Under the pieces are notes generated by a model, which saw only the letters and a list, made by a program, of their open reading frames with translations, had not been told where the DNA came from and ran no database searches. A stretch of 64,000 bases of DNA, taken from positions 36,704,001 to 36,768,000 of the forward strand of contig JBAIAC010000001.1 of assembly GCA_037349315.1 (NCBI GenBank). Reading direction: 5' to 3'. The stretch's first letter is position 1, and each line of letters opens with the position of its first letter. Shown piece after piece: positions 44,121 to 57,100 of this stretch. Origin of the DNA: Chelydra serpentina. Taxonomy: Eukaryota > Chordata > Testudines > Chelydridae. A program made the translations under genes and the position numbers.

Positions 44121-47100
44121 TTCTCCAGTTAGCTGCTCTATAATCGTCTCTCACTATCATCACCTTAGGCCCCTCTCCTGCAAAGACGTTTGCTCATAAG
44201 TAACTTTACACATGGAAGTAGCTCCCATTGAACTCAATGGGCCTACTCCAATGAGTAAAGTTAAGCAAGTGGATGGCGTATTTGCAAGATTGAGACCTAT
44301 TTAATCAAAGGAACTGTAGGATCAGTTTTTCTATCAGCATCTCCAGAAAAGGTATGTTAGACTAAGCGGTGGCTAGCAATATTTTGTTTAGAGCAAGGGC
44401 TAGCTCACAGCATGAGTAATGGGCTGTTCTACTCTGAAAAGTGACTGTAAAAATGGTACCTTCTTACTCAACAGATCTCTTTCCTGGGTGTATTCAGAGA
44501 CCCATCTGCCTGCTTGGCCAAAATAAGTTTTCATTGTTTTACACTCCTTTTGGCCCTGAAGAGCCAGGAAAGCTGAGGGACAGAGTGCGCTGGATTCTGT
44601 TCCTGCTTGTCCATCATCAGTTGCATTAGTCACTAAATGCCAGACAGTTGCCCTTGTGCAGCCTCTCTAATGGCACAGTTGTCACTGAAGGGTTGCAGGA
44701 CCTTCATTTACTGATGTGTGAAATGGGAGTGAGCCCCACTTCACTCTCCAAGCCCAGGCTGAGGTTTCAGGGCTGGCACCTGGGAAGACACAGCTTTTGC
44801 TCAGAGTAGGGTGAGCTGTTTTTTAATCAGCTTGGCCAGTTTTTGTACTGCCTTGCCAGCGGAAAGATTTAATGTGCCAAGGTTTGTTTTTTCAGTTGGG
44901 ATTTTTCACCTGTAAACTGTGTGCATGCAAGACCATCCATCAATCTTCTAACTACAGCACAAATCACGTGGCTGGGAGTGCACCCAGCACATGATCCTGG
45001 GCTGTCAACCTACCAAAACCTCAGCAACCAGGCAGTAGAACAGACTCCAGAGTTACCAGCACAGAGGGGTAAGGAGCAAGGTGGGAGGCAGGGGCTCCTG
45101 GGAGGGGATGGTAAGGAGTCTCACCTGAGGATTAGGATGGAGGGCTTGGCCAGTGGCCATTTTCTCCTGCATCTTGGAGGTGGCAAACCTAGTGAACAGA
45201 GTACATGTTTCCTGAAAATCACTGGGACCATAACCACGCAACTTTGTGGTGCTTTTAAGGGTTGCCCGTACTCCACAGCACTAAGAAATCTCCATCACTA
45301 AAGAATCCTGGCATTTGTCATTGGCCTTCATGAACCATGAGAGTCATGAACCCATCTGCTCAGTGGTTGCATCTTAGTGCATTCAGGGCCTTCCATACTG
45401 GATGAAGCTCACTTAGGCAAGATGATTTGTTCGCTCTTGCTTTGTCAATGCTACTTTGTCCCCAGAGAGGCTGCCCTGACTCTGCTCAATTTGATCTGCC
45501 AGATCCATTGAAGTTTCCTTCTAGCAAGAATCAGATCTCCTTCCACATGGCCCAGATGCACTAGCTTGGGTTGTGCAGAAGAAAATCTAGATGTCACTCT
45601 CCAGCACACACAGATTATAGGATTACAAAAACTCCCTCAATTTCTCAACAAGAATCAATTCTGCAGGTTTGGTAAAGTGAGAATAGGTTTTAGGACCCTG
45701 TTAAATAACGATGGGACACACTTGAAACTAAGAGATCCAATACTGGACCAATACCAAAAAAGCATTACTAGAACAAAGACGAAGTCTAACAGTTAAGAAC
45801 TAGTGTCTTGCTCAATACAATTGTTAGAAACTAATGCTTCACAGCATTGGAAAATGTAGAATTCCAGCTTTTAAATGATTAAATTTATAGTTTTGGTGGA
45901 TAATGAGACATCAACTGCTAAAAGTCTGGAGGAAAGATTGTTGCAGTTGCTTAGTTGACAGATCAGAGAAATGCTTTCAGGACCTGTAAGTGTCTCCAAG
46001 CACACATTCTTGGACTTGTGATGAGGAAGAAAAACAGGTAAAGTGAGAGACCGTGAATTTGAGCAAGATGCTGCAGCTAGTAGTCGGTAAACATTTACAC
46101 AACTGCACTGGGACTCAGCATGTGCTCTAGAAGTTACACAAAAGGACAAGTGTGCATTCTAACTGGTTTGGTTGTTCATTGAAATGTTAACTGTATCCAT
46201 TTCTGCCTAATTTATAGTAAACCAAACCAGGCTGCCAACATATTCCCAAATACCAAAATAATCCTTGTTTTCTAATTTGTGAGTTAGGGTATTTACTTTT
46301 CATTCCTAAATGAATGTAGTCAGTTATCTATATTTCATTTCAGAAGCGTTAATAGGAGCAATTCCGGTTAATTCCATATTTCACATCGTAGCCAATGTAC
46401 TACATTAAAATCCTCTACCAGATAGTTTCTGTTGTGCATGTGGAAGCTGTGTGTATTATCCCATCATGTGGTGTCATGTGACACAGGTCAGGAAATCTAG
46501 ACCAATGCTTACTGGCCGTGTGTGTGTCACACACTGAGGTTAACACAAGAAGGACATAGGTCCCCTTCGTCAACCTGGCTTGGGAACTCAGTATTCTCCC
46601 ACAGCTTTTCCTCCTCCTAAAATGGTGCAGCAAGGGTTCCTCCTGCTCCTATATTAATTATGGGTCACAGCTTTATCACAAGCTTCAGTTACTGATTTCC
46701 AAGCAGGAGAAACATGCAGGATACAGGTTGTGAACCAGACTAGGGAACCTGTAACCACAAACTTCATTTAGAGACATGCAACCACAGAGGAGCCCTTTGG
46801 AGGCTGATTTATGGGTCAGTTAGTTTACACAAGTAGTTGCCTGATCTTGAGAGATGCTGAGATGCTAATGAAGGGATCACACCTCTCAAGCCGAAACCCT
46901 TAGCTAGCTCAGGTCCTCGGGATATCTTAGCTTCAGTTCTTTCTGGTTGGTTTTTCCTCTTCTACCATCATGTATAAACCTGAGTTAATCCAAACCAGAC
47001 TGTCAATTTGAGTTGTGAACATTTAAGGGTGGGATTTTCCAAAGTGCCCAAGTGATTTAAAAACATATGCCTCTTGGGGTTTTTATTTTAATAGAACTTG

Positions 47101-47250
47101 TGCTCTCAAGTTACTTGGGCCCAAACTAGTAAATCAATACACGTGTGTTCATGGTACAGGTCCAAGTACGGAGTACCAGCTCGTGAGGGACATTGACTAT
47201 GATCAAGTTGACACAGAGACAGTGAAATTCCTAAATTCAAGGTTGCTGTT
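44121..47250. other. Intergenic DNA between DIRS element and RASGRP3 3' end
   Basis: Contains a CCTGCAAAGA-type palindromic repeat (about 44170-44300) and unique-looking sequence. Several 60-130 codon ORFs (for example 44921-45301 on +) show no domain and are considered chance. No exon identified. Confidence 0.45.
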
Positions 47251-48149
47251 AATTAAATCTAGTGTTAAATTTTATTTAGATATTTTCAGTTTGATTAAAA
47301 GAAGGACATTTTTAAAAAGTAAAACTAAAATGTTTATTACATGTTAATTTTACCGTGATCAGTGCTTGGGGCAAGGGCATCCGTCCATTTATTGTATAAC
47401 CAGACATATGAATAATTATATTTGTCCTGAAATTCCTACAGTCCTTTGACACATGCTGTAAGTTTGAAAGACCCTTCTCATATGACCCTGTATTATAAAC
47501 ATGTGCTGCACATCAATACACTTAGGTTTAATGAGAACAATGTAAACATCTTAAAAGTTTGAAAAACAGTGTGCAAAGGAATGCATCCTAGAGGAGGATT
47601 TTTAATTCTGACGTTTCCAAAGTCTCCTGTTTGAGATTTAGCAATGAACATAAACTCAGTTCTTTCCAAATAAAAGACCATTATGAACACCTGAATAAGG
47701 AGCTTTATCAAATAAACTTGGGTACGCGGATGCCATTCTTATCACCTTTGCCATGTATAGATACAATGAGCTGATGTGATGCTTTCAAAGAAGAGAAAAT
47801 CCATCCGCATTGGTTTGTAGAACTGTAGGATTGGGTGTAGAGACACTTTCCACCTGTGGGCATATAGCTATAAAAAAATCATAGACCAGAAGACTGAGTC
47901 ACATAACACACCGTTGTGCTCTGTCAAAGCAATGTTCACCAGATGACTTACTCGTGAGAAAATAAATAGTGCATTTTGACTCTAACATCCTATTAAATAA
48001 GATAACAGGAAGGTCTGCTGGATTCATAAGGTTTAAACATGAGGTACAGGAATATTCATTCCCATAGCCAAAGGGTGGTCTACCAAATTCCACATCTTGC
48101 TGTGTTCTAATGGCCATCTTAATTGTCCTCCATCTTTCAGGGCAAGCGA
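47250..48149 (-). other. RASGRP3: Probable RASGRP3 3'UTR
   Basis: Unique-looking AT-rich sequence after the proposed stop. On the - strand AATAAA hexamers occur at 47393-47388, 47338-47333 and 47276-47271, giving several possible 3' ends. The extent is inferred. Confidence 0.45.
47388..47393 (-). promoter_or_regulatory. RASGRP3: Candidate RASGRP3 polyadenylation signal
   Basis: AATAAA on the - strand about 760 nt after the proposed stop codon. Further hexamers follow within 120 nt. Confidence 0.4.
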
Positions 48150-48158
48150 TCAGCTATC
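48150..48158 (-). CDS. RASGRP3: RASGRP3 terminal coding exon segment (D-S-stop)
   Basis: On the - strand a strong acceptor (TTGTTTTCTGGTTACAG) is followed by GAT AGC TGA. Joined in phase 0 to ...EPE it gives ...EPEDS, close to the ...GEDG end I recall for mammalian RASGRP3. The rest of the exon would be 3'UTR. Inferred, without transcript support. Confidence 0.6.
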   Translation of the reverse strand, partial: DS

Positions 48159-51100
48159 CTGTAACCAGAAAACAAGCACTCTTTAAACCTCAGAGTTCCA
48201 CTGCCATTACTGACCAACTGTGCTAGGATATAATCTTTTTTACTGCTCCTTGCAGTAACTGGCCACTTTCTGCTTTCACGTACACTAGTGTCCCTCAGGT
48301 CCAAATTCTATTGAACCCAGTGAGTTACTCTGTTTTACACTGGCAGAACAGGACAGAATATGATCTGATTGCTCTCAGATTATTCTACTTATTTAATATC
48401 TCAGAAGGAAAATAATCCACAAAAGTAGAACATCTGACTTCTAAGAGTGTACTTGGCCAAAGCGCAAAAAAACCATCCCCAATGTTAGAGTAAAAAATAA
48501 TACACACAACGAAGTCTGGGTTTATAGAAAATAGATGCTTATATATTTTGATACAGTAACTCCCCACTTAAAGTCGTCCCGGTTAACGTTGTTTCGTTGT
48601 TACGTTGCTGATCAATTAGGGAACATGCTCGTTTAAAGTTGTGCAATGCTCCCTTCTAATGTCGTTTGGCAGCCGCCTGCTTTGTCCACTGCTTGCAGGA
48701 AGAGCAGCCCGTTGCAGCTAGCTGGTGGGGGCTTGGAACAAGGGTGGACCAGCGGCCCTGCTATCAGCTCCCCGCTCCCCTAAATTCCCTGTGCAGCAGC
48801 TGCCCAGCAGGCTATCAATTGCCAGCAGTTCAGCTGTCCCTCCCCCCACTGCCATGTGCTGCTTCTGCCCTCTGCCTTGGAGCTGCTCCCCGAGACTCCT
48901 GCTTGCTGTGCGGGGGGGAGGGAGAAAGAGGGGGGCTAATATCAGGGTGTCTCCTTGCCCCCTGCTCCTGCACCTCGCTTACCTCATCTTCCATAGAACA
49001 GGGGGGACACACGACAGGGCTCAGGACGGAGAGAGCTTGCTGGCAGCAGTTGCGGTCTCAGCAAGCTGATCTAATTAACAAGTCAGTGTATTTAAGAATG
49101 GGGTCAGCATACTTAAAGGGGAAATGCGCATCTCTCTCTCACACACACACACGGTGTGTCTCTCTGTCTGCCATGCTGTCTTCCCCTCCCTCCATTCCTG
49201 CTGCCTTGTAGAATGTGAGAGTTAACTCTTGAGGGCTCAGCCAATTGCTAGTTCATCATTTAGCAGTAAGGCATTCCCTGGGCAATATCCCACCCTCTGA
49301 CTCCTCCACCTCAATCAAGCTTCACAGTCATCATTGCTGTGTACCAGTATTAAATTGTTTGTTTAAAACTTATAGTGCGTGCGTGTATGTGTATATATAA
49401 ATAGTCTTTTGTCTGGTGAAAAAAATTTCCCTGGAACCTAACCCCCTCATTTACATTAATTCTTATGGGGAAATTGGATTCGCTTAACATCGTTTTGCTT
49501 AAAGTCACATTTTTCAGGACCATAACTACAATGTTAAGTGAGGAGTTACTGTAGTTTAGTGTTTAACGAGTGAAATCTTATTAAGTAATAGCAAAAAAGT
49601 GAGCAAAGAACCAGCATTTAAAAATGCACATAAAACAGTCTTATGCACCCCTTGAGTAGTAGCACATTTTAAACAGACATGCTTTATTACCCACCTCAGG
49701 TTCTTGTCTTTCTTGGAGTGTTTCTATTCCATTCTCATCCAGCATATGCTCTGTGGTCTCTACCTCAGTATCCACATGGGCCTGTACGTTGGGTTTTTCA
49801 TTCTCCCATTTTGCAAAGCCTTTGTTCTTTCCAGCTTTGCTATGGAACTTGGACTTCATTTTGGGGAAGGTATGGGAACCCGAGTCACTCCAGCCAGGTT
49901 CATGCCACAATGGTTCCGTCTGTGTTGCTTGGCTGGTGGTAGCCCGCTGGAGACGGACTGATATCTTTCGAGAAGAGCCAGTCACTAGTGTGATTGCTCT
50001 GCCATCTAGGTCCTGATGCTCTGTAGCAACACTGGGGAATTCAAATACTTCATCTTGTACTACAGGAGAGAGATTGGAATAATTTATTTTCAATAAACAA
50101 CTTCAAGATCACTAAACGCTTCCAAGATCTTTTCAGCAGGGATCTCCCAAGCCAAGTTCCAACTCTTACTAATTCATTTAACATTTAGGATTTGATTCTT
50201 CCACCCTTACTTAGACAGAGTAGCACCTTACTCCCTTGGGTAGGCCCACTGATTTTTTAGCAGGACTCTTCTTGGCGTAAGTTGCGACTCAGTGTGAGTA
50301 AGGGTGGCATGATCAAGCCATTATATAGCGCAATGGGTTTGCATGGGCCTTTATAAAATGATTTTTTTTAAAAGAAGGCAAAATTAGGGTTGGGGAAGGG
50401 GGAGGAGAAGGGGTTGCTTTGCAGCAGTAAGCCATGAAGGAGTTCTACCTGACTCAGCAAAAATTCTTCTTGGGGTGGAATGGCAGCTCTACCATGATTT
50501 GGAAACACACCTCTGGGCCCCAGAGCAGCTCCAATAAGAAGGAGGTGGTACAGATAGGGTTCCCGGACCCTATTTGCAATGTCCGTACTCCATTTTGGGA
50601 CTGCCACTGGCCTTGCAACATGCGAATGGGGAGAGAGGGTGCAAGGGGAAGTAAAGGATTGGGTAGGGCTGGAGTAGTGTCACTACCTTCCCCAACTACT
50701 GACAGCAGAGCCGGCCTACTACCAGGAGGAGCGAATTTTACTGTATTATTACTTACATGTTAGGGTGGCTAGAGCTTGCATAGGTATATTTTCATTATTT
50801 AAATTTTAAAGAAGTATAATACAATCTGCAACCTTTCAAATGGCAATGGAGCTGTTGCTCCAGCATTCGCTCCTTCAAAGCCCCCAGAAGCACTGCTGTT
50901 AGGAGTCCCGTCTGTGAGGACTGTAATTATGTCCTTGAAAAATACAACAGGTCTTAATGTAGCTGGGAACTACAGTAGGATGTGGTGATGAATTATGGGA
51001 ATACCTTTAGGCACCCAAAAGTCTGCTCTATGTGCAGATAGAACGATTACATTAGAGCTAACACACTTTGGATGTTGGGTGCTGTCAAAAAGCATTCAAA

Positions 51101-54100
51101 ATGAGTGTAAATTAGTAATAAAGGCTGCTTTTACCTGGAGGCAGAGACGGACTGTTAGGCAGAGAACCATGATTACTGCCCATGGAGGTACCTCTGGCAA
51201 ACTTCCTGCATGCCAACACAAGCAGGTCTCTACACTGCTTATGGCAGTTGGCACCACAATCTGTTAAAAAAAAATTTGTCAAACCATTGAGAGTTAGGGA
51301 TTACCAGACACTGCAACTAAGGGCCATGAACAAATATACACGTGCAAAAGTTCTGATCAAAATTTTTTGGAGAAAACAAATAGCAAGGGAAATTTGTGGG
51401 TTACCAAATGGTTGGTTTCCAGGACAATTAGCTGTTAGCACGAAGAAGTCAGTCAAGTTGTGTGGGTTTTTTTTTTTTTAAAACAGCACCAGAAAGTGCA
51501 CTGAGGCGAAAGGCAGATCTGAGCAGGTCACCATCTTCAAAGAATCTGCTCCACTGGACCTACCTCCAAAACGGTGGATAAGTTGGGTCTTTTGTTTGGT
51601 GTGGCAAACACTGGATGTTTCAAGGAGCTTCTATTTATGTTTAGGCTTCTGAATATTGGGTTTAACTGAAAAGCACTGATAAAATACCCCCCCAATTAAA
51701 AAAAATCAGCATTTATCCAATGAACACTAGAAAAACCATCAGATATGGTTACTTGTATCTAAGGATTTGTCTGCACATAGCAGTAATGTGGACTATGGTA
51801 CTGTGATTTCTAAAGCGCACTAACATGTTGCGTATTCGTTGGTCTGCGCAGTCCCTGCTGATGTGCAATAAGTTCCCTAGTAGATTTTAGCTTAGGGCTA
51901 TTTCAAACATCACCATGTTCACGTATGCTAGGAAACATTACAAAGAGATTACTCATTACAGTATATACTACTGTAATGAGTAACGTATATAATATCCATT
52001 ACTCATTGCAATACATACAAAGAGAAGGCCCCGAAAATCCCTGATTTTTGGACAGCTACATAAAACTACAAAAATTGCTACAAATAATCCCCCCCCCCCC
52101 CCCAAATTAAACAAACCCTGAAAAACAGAAGCCCTATTTATATTCTAAATCTGCACGTTTTGGACACATTGTTACTTTCATATTCTGAGCCTTTGGGCTG
52201 GTCCACACTACCCCCCAAGTTCGAATTAAGATACGCGACTTCAGCTACGTGAATAATGTAGCTGAAGTCGAAGTATCTTATTTCGAACTTCAAAGTACTC
52301 ACCGCTGGTCCACACGGCGGCGTGCAGGCTCCCCCGTCGACTCCGCCTGCTCCGTTCGTGGAGCAGGATTACCGGCGTCGATGGGGGAGCACTTCCTGGT
52401 TCGATTTATTGCGTCTAGACAAGACGCGATAAATCGAACCCAGAAGATCGATTGGACTCCTCCGACGCGGCGGGTAAGTATAGACGTACCCTTAGGCAGG
52501 GCAGCTGAGAAAGAAGCCAATTAAAGGGCTGGCATTTTTAAAGGAGCCTACAGAAGATCAATGCCCAAATCCCATTGACTCTCCCTCACTCTCTTAGGCT
52601 CCTTTGAAAATTCATCTTATTTATGTCTCTCTTATAACTAACTCTTTATGGATCACTGTTAAAGTACAGTTCCACTCCGATAAATGACTCTAAAAAGGAC
52701 ATTGACTGGTTCCATGCTTATTCCATTGCTGCAGCTTCCAAATCTAATATGCTCACTTTACTTGTACAAAAGTAAAGTTACCTTCCTTACTTGGAGTTTT
52801 ATCTTCTCTGAAAGTAAAAACAAATAAAACTGAATATAGTATCCTGCTTGGAGATGGTTAATCTCTCCCAATGACTATTAATCAGAACATATAGTTATCT
52901 TCTTGGCTGTGGCACTTGGCTGGGGAACTGCGGGGGATGTAAGTTGTCATCTGAATAAGCAATTCCCCCTGATGGCACAAGGTCAGTAAGCTTAAAAATG
53001 GAAAAAGGAGACTGTATGGCTTGGAAGATGAGGAGGAAGAACCCATTTGTATGGTTCATGGAGCAGCAGGTGTTCACAAGGGACAGGTGGTTTTTGAAAT
53101 TGCTGCCCTGCAAATTCAACTGGGATCTGAAAGTCAAGCTGAATTCTCTCACGGTCATGCATCATTACCTGTCACCCGGGCTCGGCAGAGGAGCACATTT
53201 CAATTGCATGTTAATAAACAAAACAACAATAAACACCACCTGGCTCTTATGCAGCACTTATCAGTAGGTCTCAAAGCACTTTACAAAGGAGGTCAGAATC
53301 ATTATTCCCATTTTACAGTAGGAGCAATGAATCACAAAGATGTGAAGTGTCTTGCCCAAGGTCACCCAGGTGTCTGGAGTCCCACTCCAGTGCTCTAATC
53401 ACCAGACCACACCGCCTTAACTACATCTCAGTTGGGCCACTGTATGGGTGATGATGCGTGAACAGGAGAGAGTTCAGCTTTAATTTCAGATCCCAAGCTG
53501 AGTTTTCAGGGCAGGAATTATAAGCCCTGCCTACCCATCTTTTTATTAATAAAGGTTTGTATTGCTGCTTGTTGCACATGGGAACAAAAGGCAGTAAAGA
53601 TCTAGTCTCTTGCATGACCAAACAGTGGCTAGCCACAGTTGCTGCCATGGGGCTCCTGGGAGCATATGGACTGTGCCATGGATGCCTCCCCTAGGAGCAA
53701 CTGAGCAATAGTGGGCAGGGAGAGATGGAGAATGGACAGAGCCGTGGCCCCCTCAAATACAGGCCAACAGGAATGGGAGTATGCTGCACCTTGGAAAAAA
53801 AAAAGTCATAAGTTACTTGGGAAGTTTGAGGATGCAATGAGTGTCTCCAAAGAGAAGGAGCCTGCATGCATCTAGGACCATCCAGCACCAAAGTGAGCCC
53901 TGGAAATCACCAAAGTGCAAGAATCATGGAATCCACAATGCTGTTTTCCATGTCTCTTACTGGAGTAGATCTGTACTTCATGAAAAATACATGCTGATTC
54001 AACAATTAAGGAAAAAGTTTCCAGAAAGTATTCAAATGGCAGGACTACAAGAGTTGCAGGTTGTGTGGTTTTTTTTTTAATGAAATTTTTATTGGAGGGG

Positions 54101-57100
54101 GAAGAAACCTGGAAATGAGATCTCAATCTATCAGGTATTCTAGGAATTAAAAAGTTGCCTATCTGTAGTGCAAGTAGCTCATTCTTGCTATTGCATTTTG
54201 AGGCTAGTAGGCTTATCCGACAGACAGACAGGAGGAAGACAGAGCATTGCCAGTACACATGGATCCCCTGAGCTTCAGGGCCAAATCAAAATGCTAAAAC
54301 ACTTCAGGATTTCTCTCTACTTCACATGGAGTGAGTTAGTTTTACCAATATAAATTCTAATCACTAGCACTCAGCTACATCCTTGTTGAACCAGAGATCA
54401 CACTGGATTTCTGGCTTGTAGTGTATGAGCACGCAGCTGGTGTTTTATAACAGTACAACTTCACAGATTACTGAGAATTTTTTGCAAATGACACATCAAA
54501 ATTTGGATGAACAGAATGTTTTTGCCTAAAATATGAGTCTGACTTATTTGTGCTAAACAGCATAATACCCATGTCTTGAAAACAATATCCATGCATTATG
54601 TATTTACCTTTACATTTGTATCCTTGTTTGATTATACCCCAGAGCTGAAATGAAAGACAAAAGAACATCAAGGAATCAGAAAAGAAAGCTGGAAGGAAAA
54701 CAAGGTCATAAATGAAGGAAGTACCCATAGCTACAAAAGCACAAACAGGATATAACTGCACTCAACACCCTTCCTGTTAGAACTCCACCTCCAGTTGTGA
54801 TAAACCTAGACTGGCTTCCACCCTCACTTCTCTTACCTACAGTGGAGCTAGCATAGGAGAGGAGACACAGAACATGCCTGCTTCCAGAAATGGGTGAAAA
54901 ATTGCCATCTTGTCAGTTTACATAAATGAATCAGCATAAAATATAACACCTCTTGGAGTGCTTAATATAATCTAGCTGTGCAATGCTAATATAGCCATTC
55001 TATGGCTACTTGGATGGCATGTGATGTGCAGGTATGTCAGGATAAAATAACACATTAAAAATTCAGCTCTCATTTACTATAGTAGTCACCAACCCATCCA
55101 CCTAAAAAACAGACATCTTGGTTTTTTTCCAAAAATGGCTGAAGACAAATGTCAAAACTGGCTTGAAAATAGGCTCTGGGGCTCAACCCTGCAATCTTCC
55201 CTCCCATCATTAGTCCTTGCTCACCCCAGAAGTCCCACTGAAGTAGATGAGACAGCTTGCACAAGCAGAAGGGGTAGTATTAGGCTCTTAACAAGGAACA
55301 TGTACTTTGCTAAATTTGAATAAAGTTAGCTTGAATGTAAGATGTAAGAATCTAGATACATTCATGGAGGATAGGTCCATCAACGGCTATTAGCCAGGAT
55401 GGGCAGGGATGCAGAACCACACTCTGAAGTGTCCCGAGCCTCTGTTTGCCAGAAGTTGGGAATGGGCGACAGGGGATGGATCACTTGATGATTACCTCTT
55501 CTGTTCATTCCCTCTGGGGCACTTGGCACTGGCTACTGTCAGAAGACAGGATACTTGGCCAGATGGACCTTTGGTCTGACCCATTCTGGCCGTTCTTATG
55601 TTCTTAACACAGGTATGATCATTTGGAAGTGGATAGTAGAAAATTCCAGTAAGCTGTTATCTGTGTACTACATCCTTCAGGTTACAGGAATTTACAAGGA
55701 GAGCTGCTCCCAGGGGTAAACCACCAGAGGCAATTGTCCCAGCTTGAGAGGAGGGACCTGGGACCATCTGCAATCCCATCAACAAGACAAATCCGCCCCA
55801 CTACCCGGCAGCTACTTCAGAGAGTGATGGAGGACGTGAGGGAGAGAGAATGATGTGGGACAATACAGCTCCATTGTAACTCAATACAAAGAGCCTGGAG
55901 TGCCATTCTGACAAACTGGGCCAAAAAAAAAAAAGTTGGAGGGCTGAAACACATTTTTAAAAAAGTGCGTGTGTGTGTGTGTGTGTGGGGTGGGAATAGA
56001 GCCAAAACAGGTATGTGGAGAGAAGCGTGTGTGTTTGCACAAGTGCATGCAGAAAAAAAACATAGAGGCAGGGGTGTGGACAAATTTGGGGATTAAGGAA
56101 ACAGAAAATGGAAAAGCAGGAGTGTGCAAAAGGCAGGGGAAAGGATGTAAAGGAAAACTAAGTGAGGGAATGCAGGCAAAACAGAAGGATTTGGAAAGGA
56201 AAATGGGCGAGTGGAATAGAGCAACCAAGATAGAAGGAAGGTGGTAAAAGAACAACAGAGGGGGCAGCAGCAGAAATAAGAGTGGGTGGTGAATTTAGTC
56301 CACAATTTATACCCACTGCTATATTGCTGAAGTTCTCCTTTCCCTTTGTTTTCTCTTAATACTTACACACTAAACTTGAACGTGATTTACGTGGCTGGAT
56401 AATGAGAATGGTTCACATTTGTATTAGTTTGGAAAGTGATACCAGAACTGACACTATTAGCTATTTTACATGGCTTTGCCAGCCCTTTTTGCTGATAGCT
56501 ATTTATGATTCTTCATACCAGGAAATAGTTTTTGATAATTATTTGCTTCCATTAATCTTTGGACCAGTACCACTGAATATCATTTTGACTTTAAATTATC
56601 CTACCCATTCAACATAGTACCTTCTTTAGCCTCTAATTTGACATCACTATGATGGTTACACAATGGAGATCAAGTTACAGATTCTACTCCAGCAAGTTTG
56701 AACATGTCGGACACAGATTTTCAGGGAGCTAACTTGAGGTAGCTCTGAGCTAAGTGGAAATGTCTGAACGGTCCCCATTGCATTAATACAACACTGGATA
56801 CAACTTTGACCTGTAATAGCCACATCAGTTCAACATTGTCAAATGCCAAGAGATTTCAGCTTGACATTTAATGTTCACATGTGTTTAATAATAGATATTT
56901 TATTGGCTAGCACTGACCTTTAATTGTCATTTCAATTCAGCCTTTTACATTCTCAGTGCACATCATTTTGACTTTGAATCACCACATCAGTTCAAAACTA
57001 TACACTACCCCTGAATGAACAGAACTGAAATGCAGGAGAAATGCATGAAGAGCTTTTAAGTTCAATTTCTTTTGCTCTTATTACATACTCTGGGACAATT

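Larger units (their letters stand above)
51261..54607 (-). other. RASGRP3: RASGRP3 intron within the C1 domain
   Basis: 3347 bp. Contains a poly-C run (52089-52104), the palindromic MITE at 52195-52493 and a MIR-like SINE around 53215-53410. Confidence 0.75.

Noticed and set aside
48666..49211. 181-codon + strand ORF as a possible transposase
   Set aside because: Lies inside the Tigger-like element but has no DDE/D or DNA-binding motif. Cys/Ser/Leu-rich composition reflects CTGC repeats.
49641..49694. Stop at 49641 as the normal end of RASGRP3
   Set aside because: The 17 extra residues do not resemble the known C-terminus, while the GTGGGT donor plus the GATAGCTGA exon does. Kept only as an intron-retention alternative.
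52249..52524. 91-codon ORF in the RASGRP3 intron
   Set aside because: It falls within the palindromic MITE and its codons are the inverted-repeat arms.
55966..56255. His/Thr-rich and Phe-rich ORFs around the (GT)n microsatellite
   Set aside because: Translation of simple sequence, no conserved protein features.
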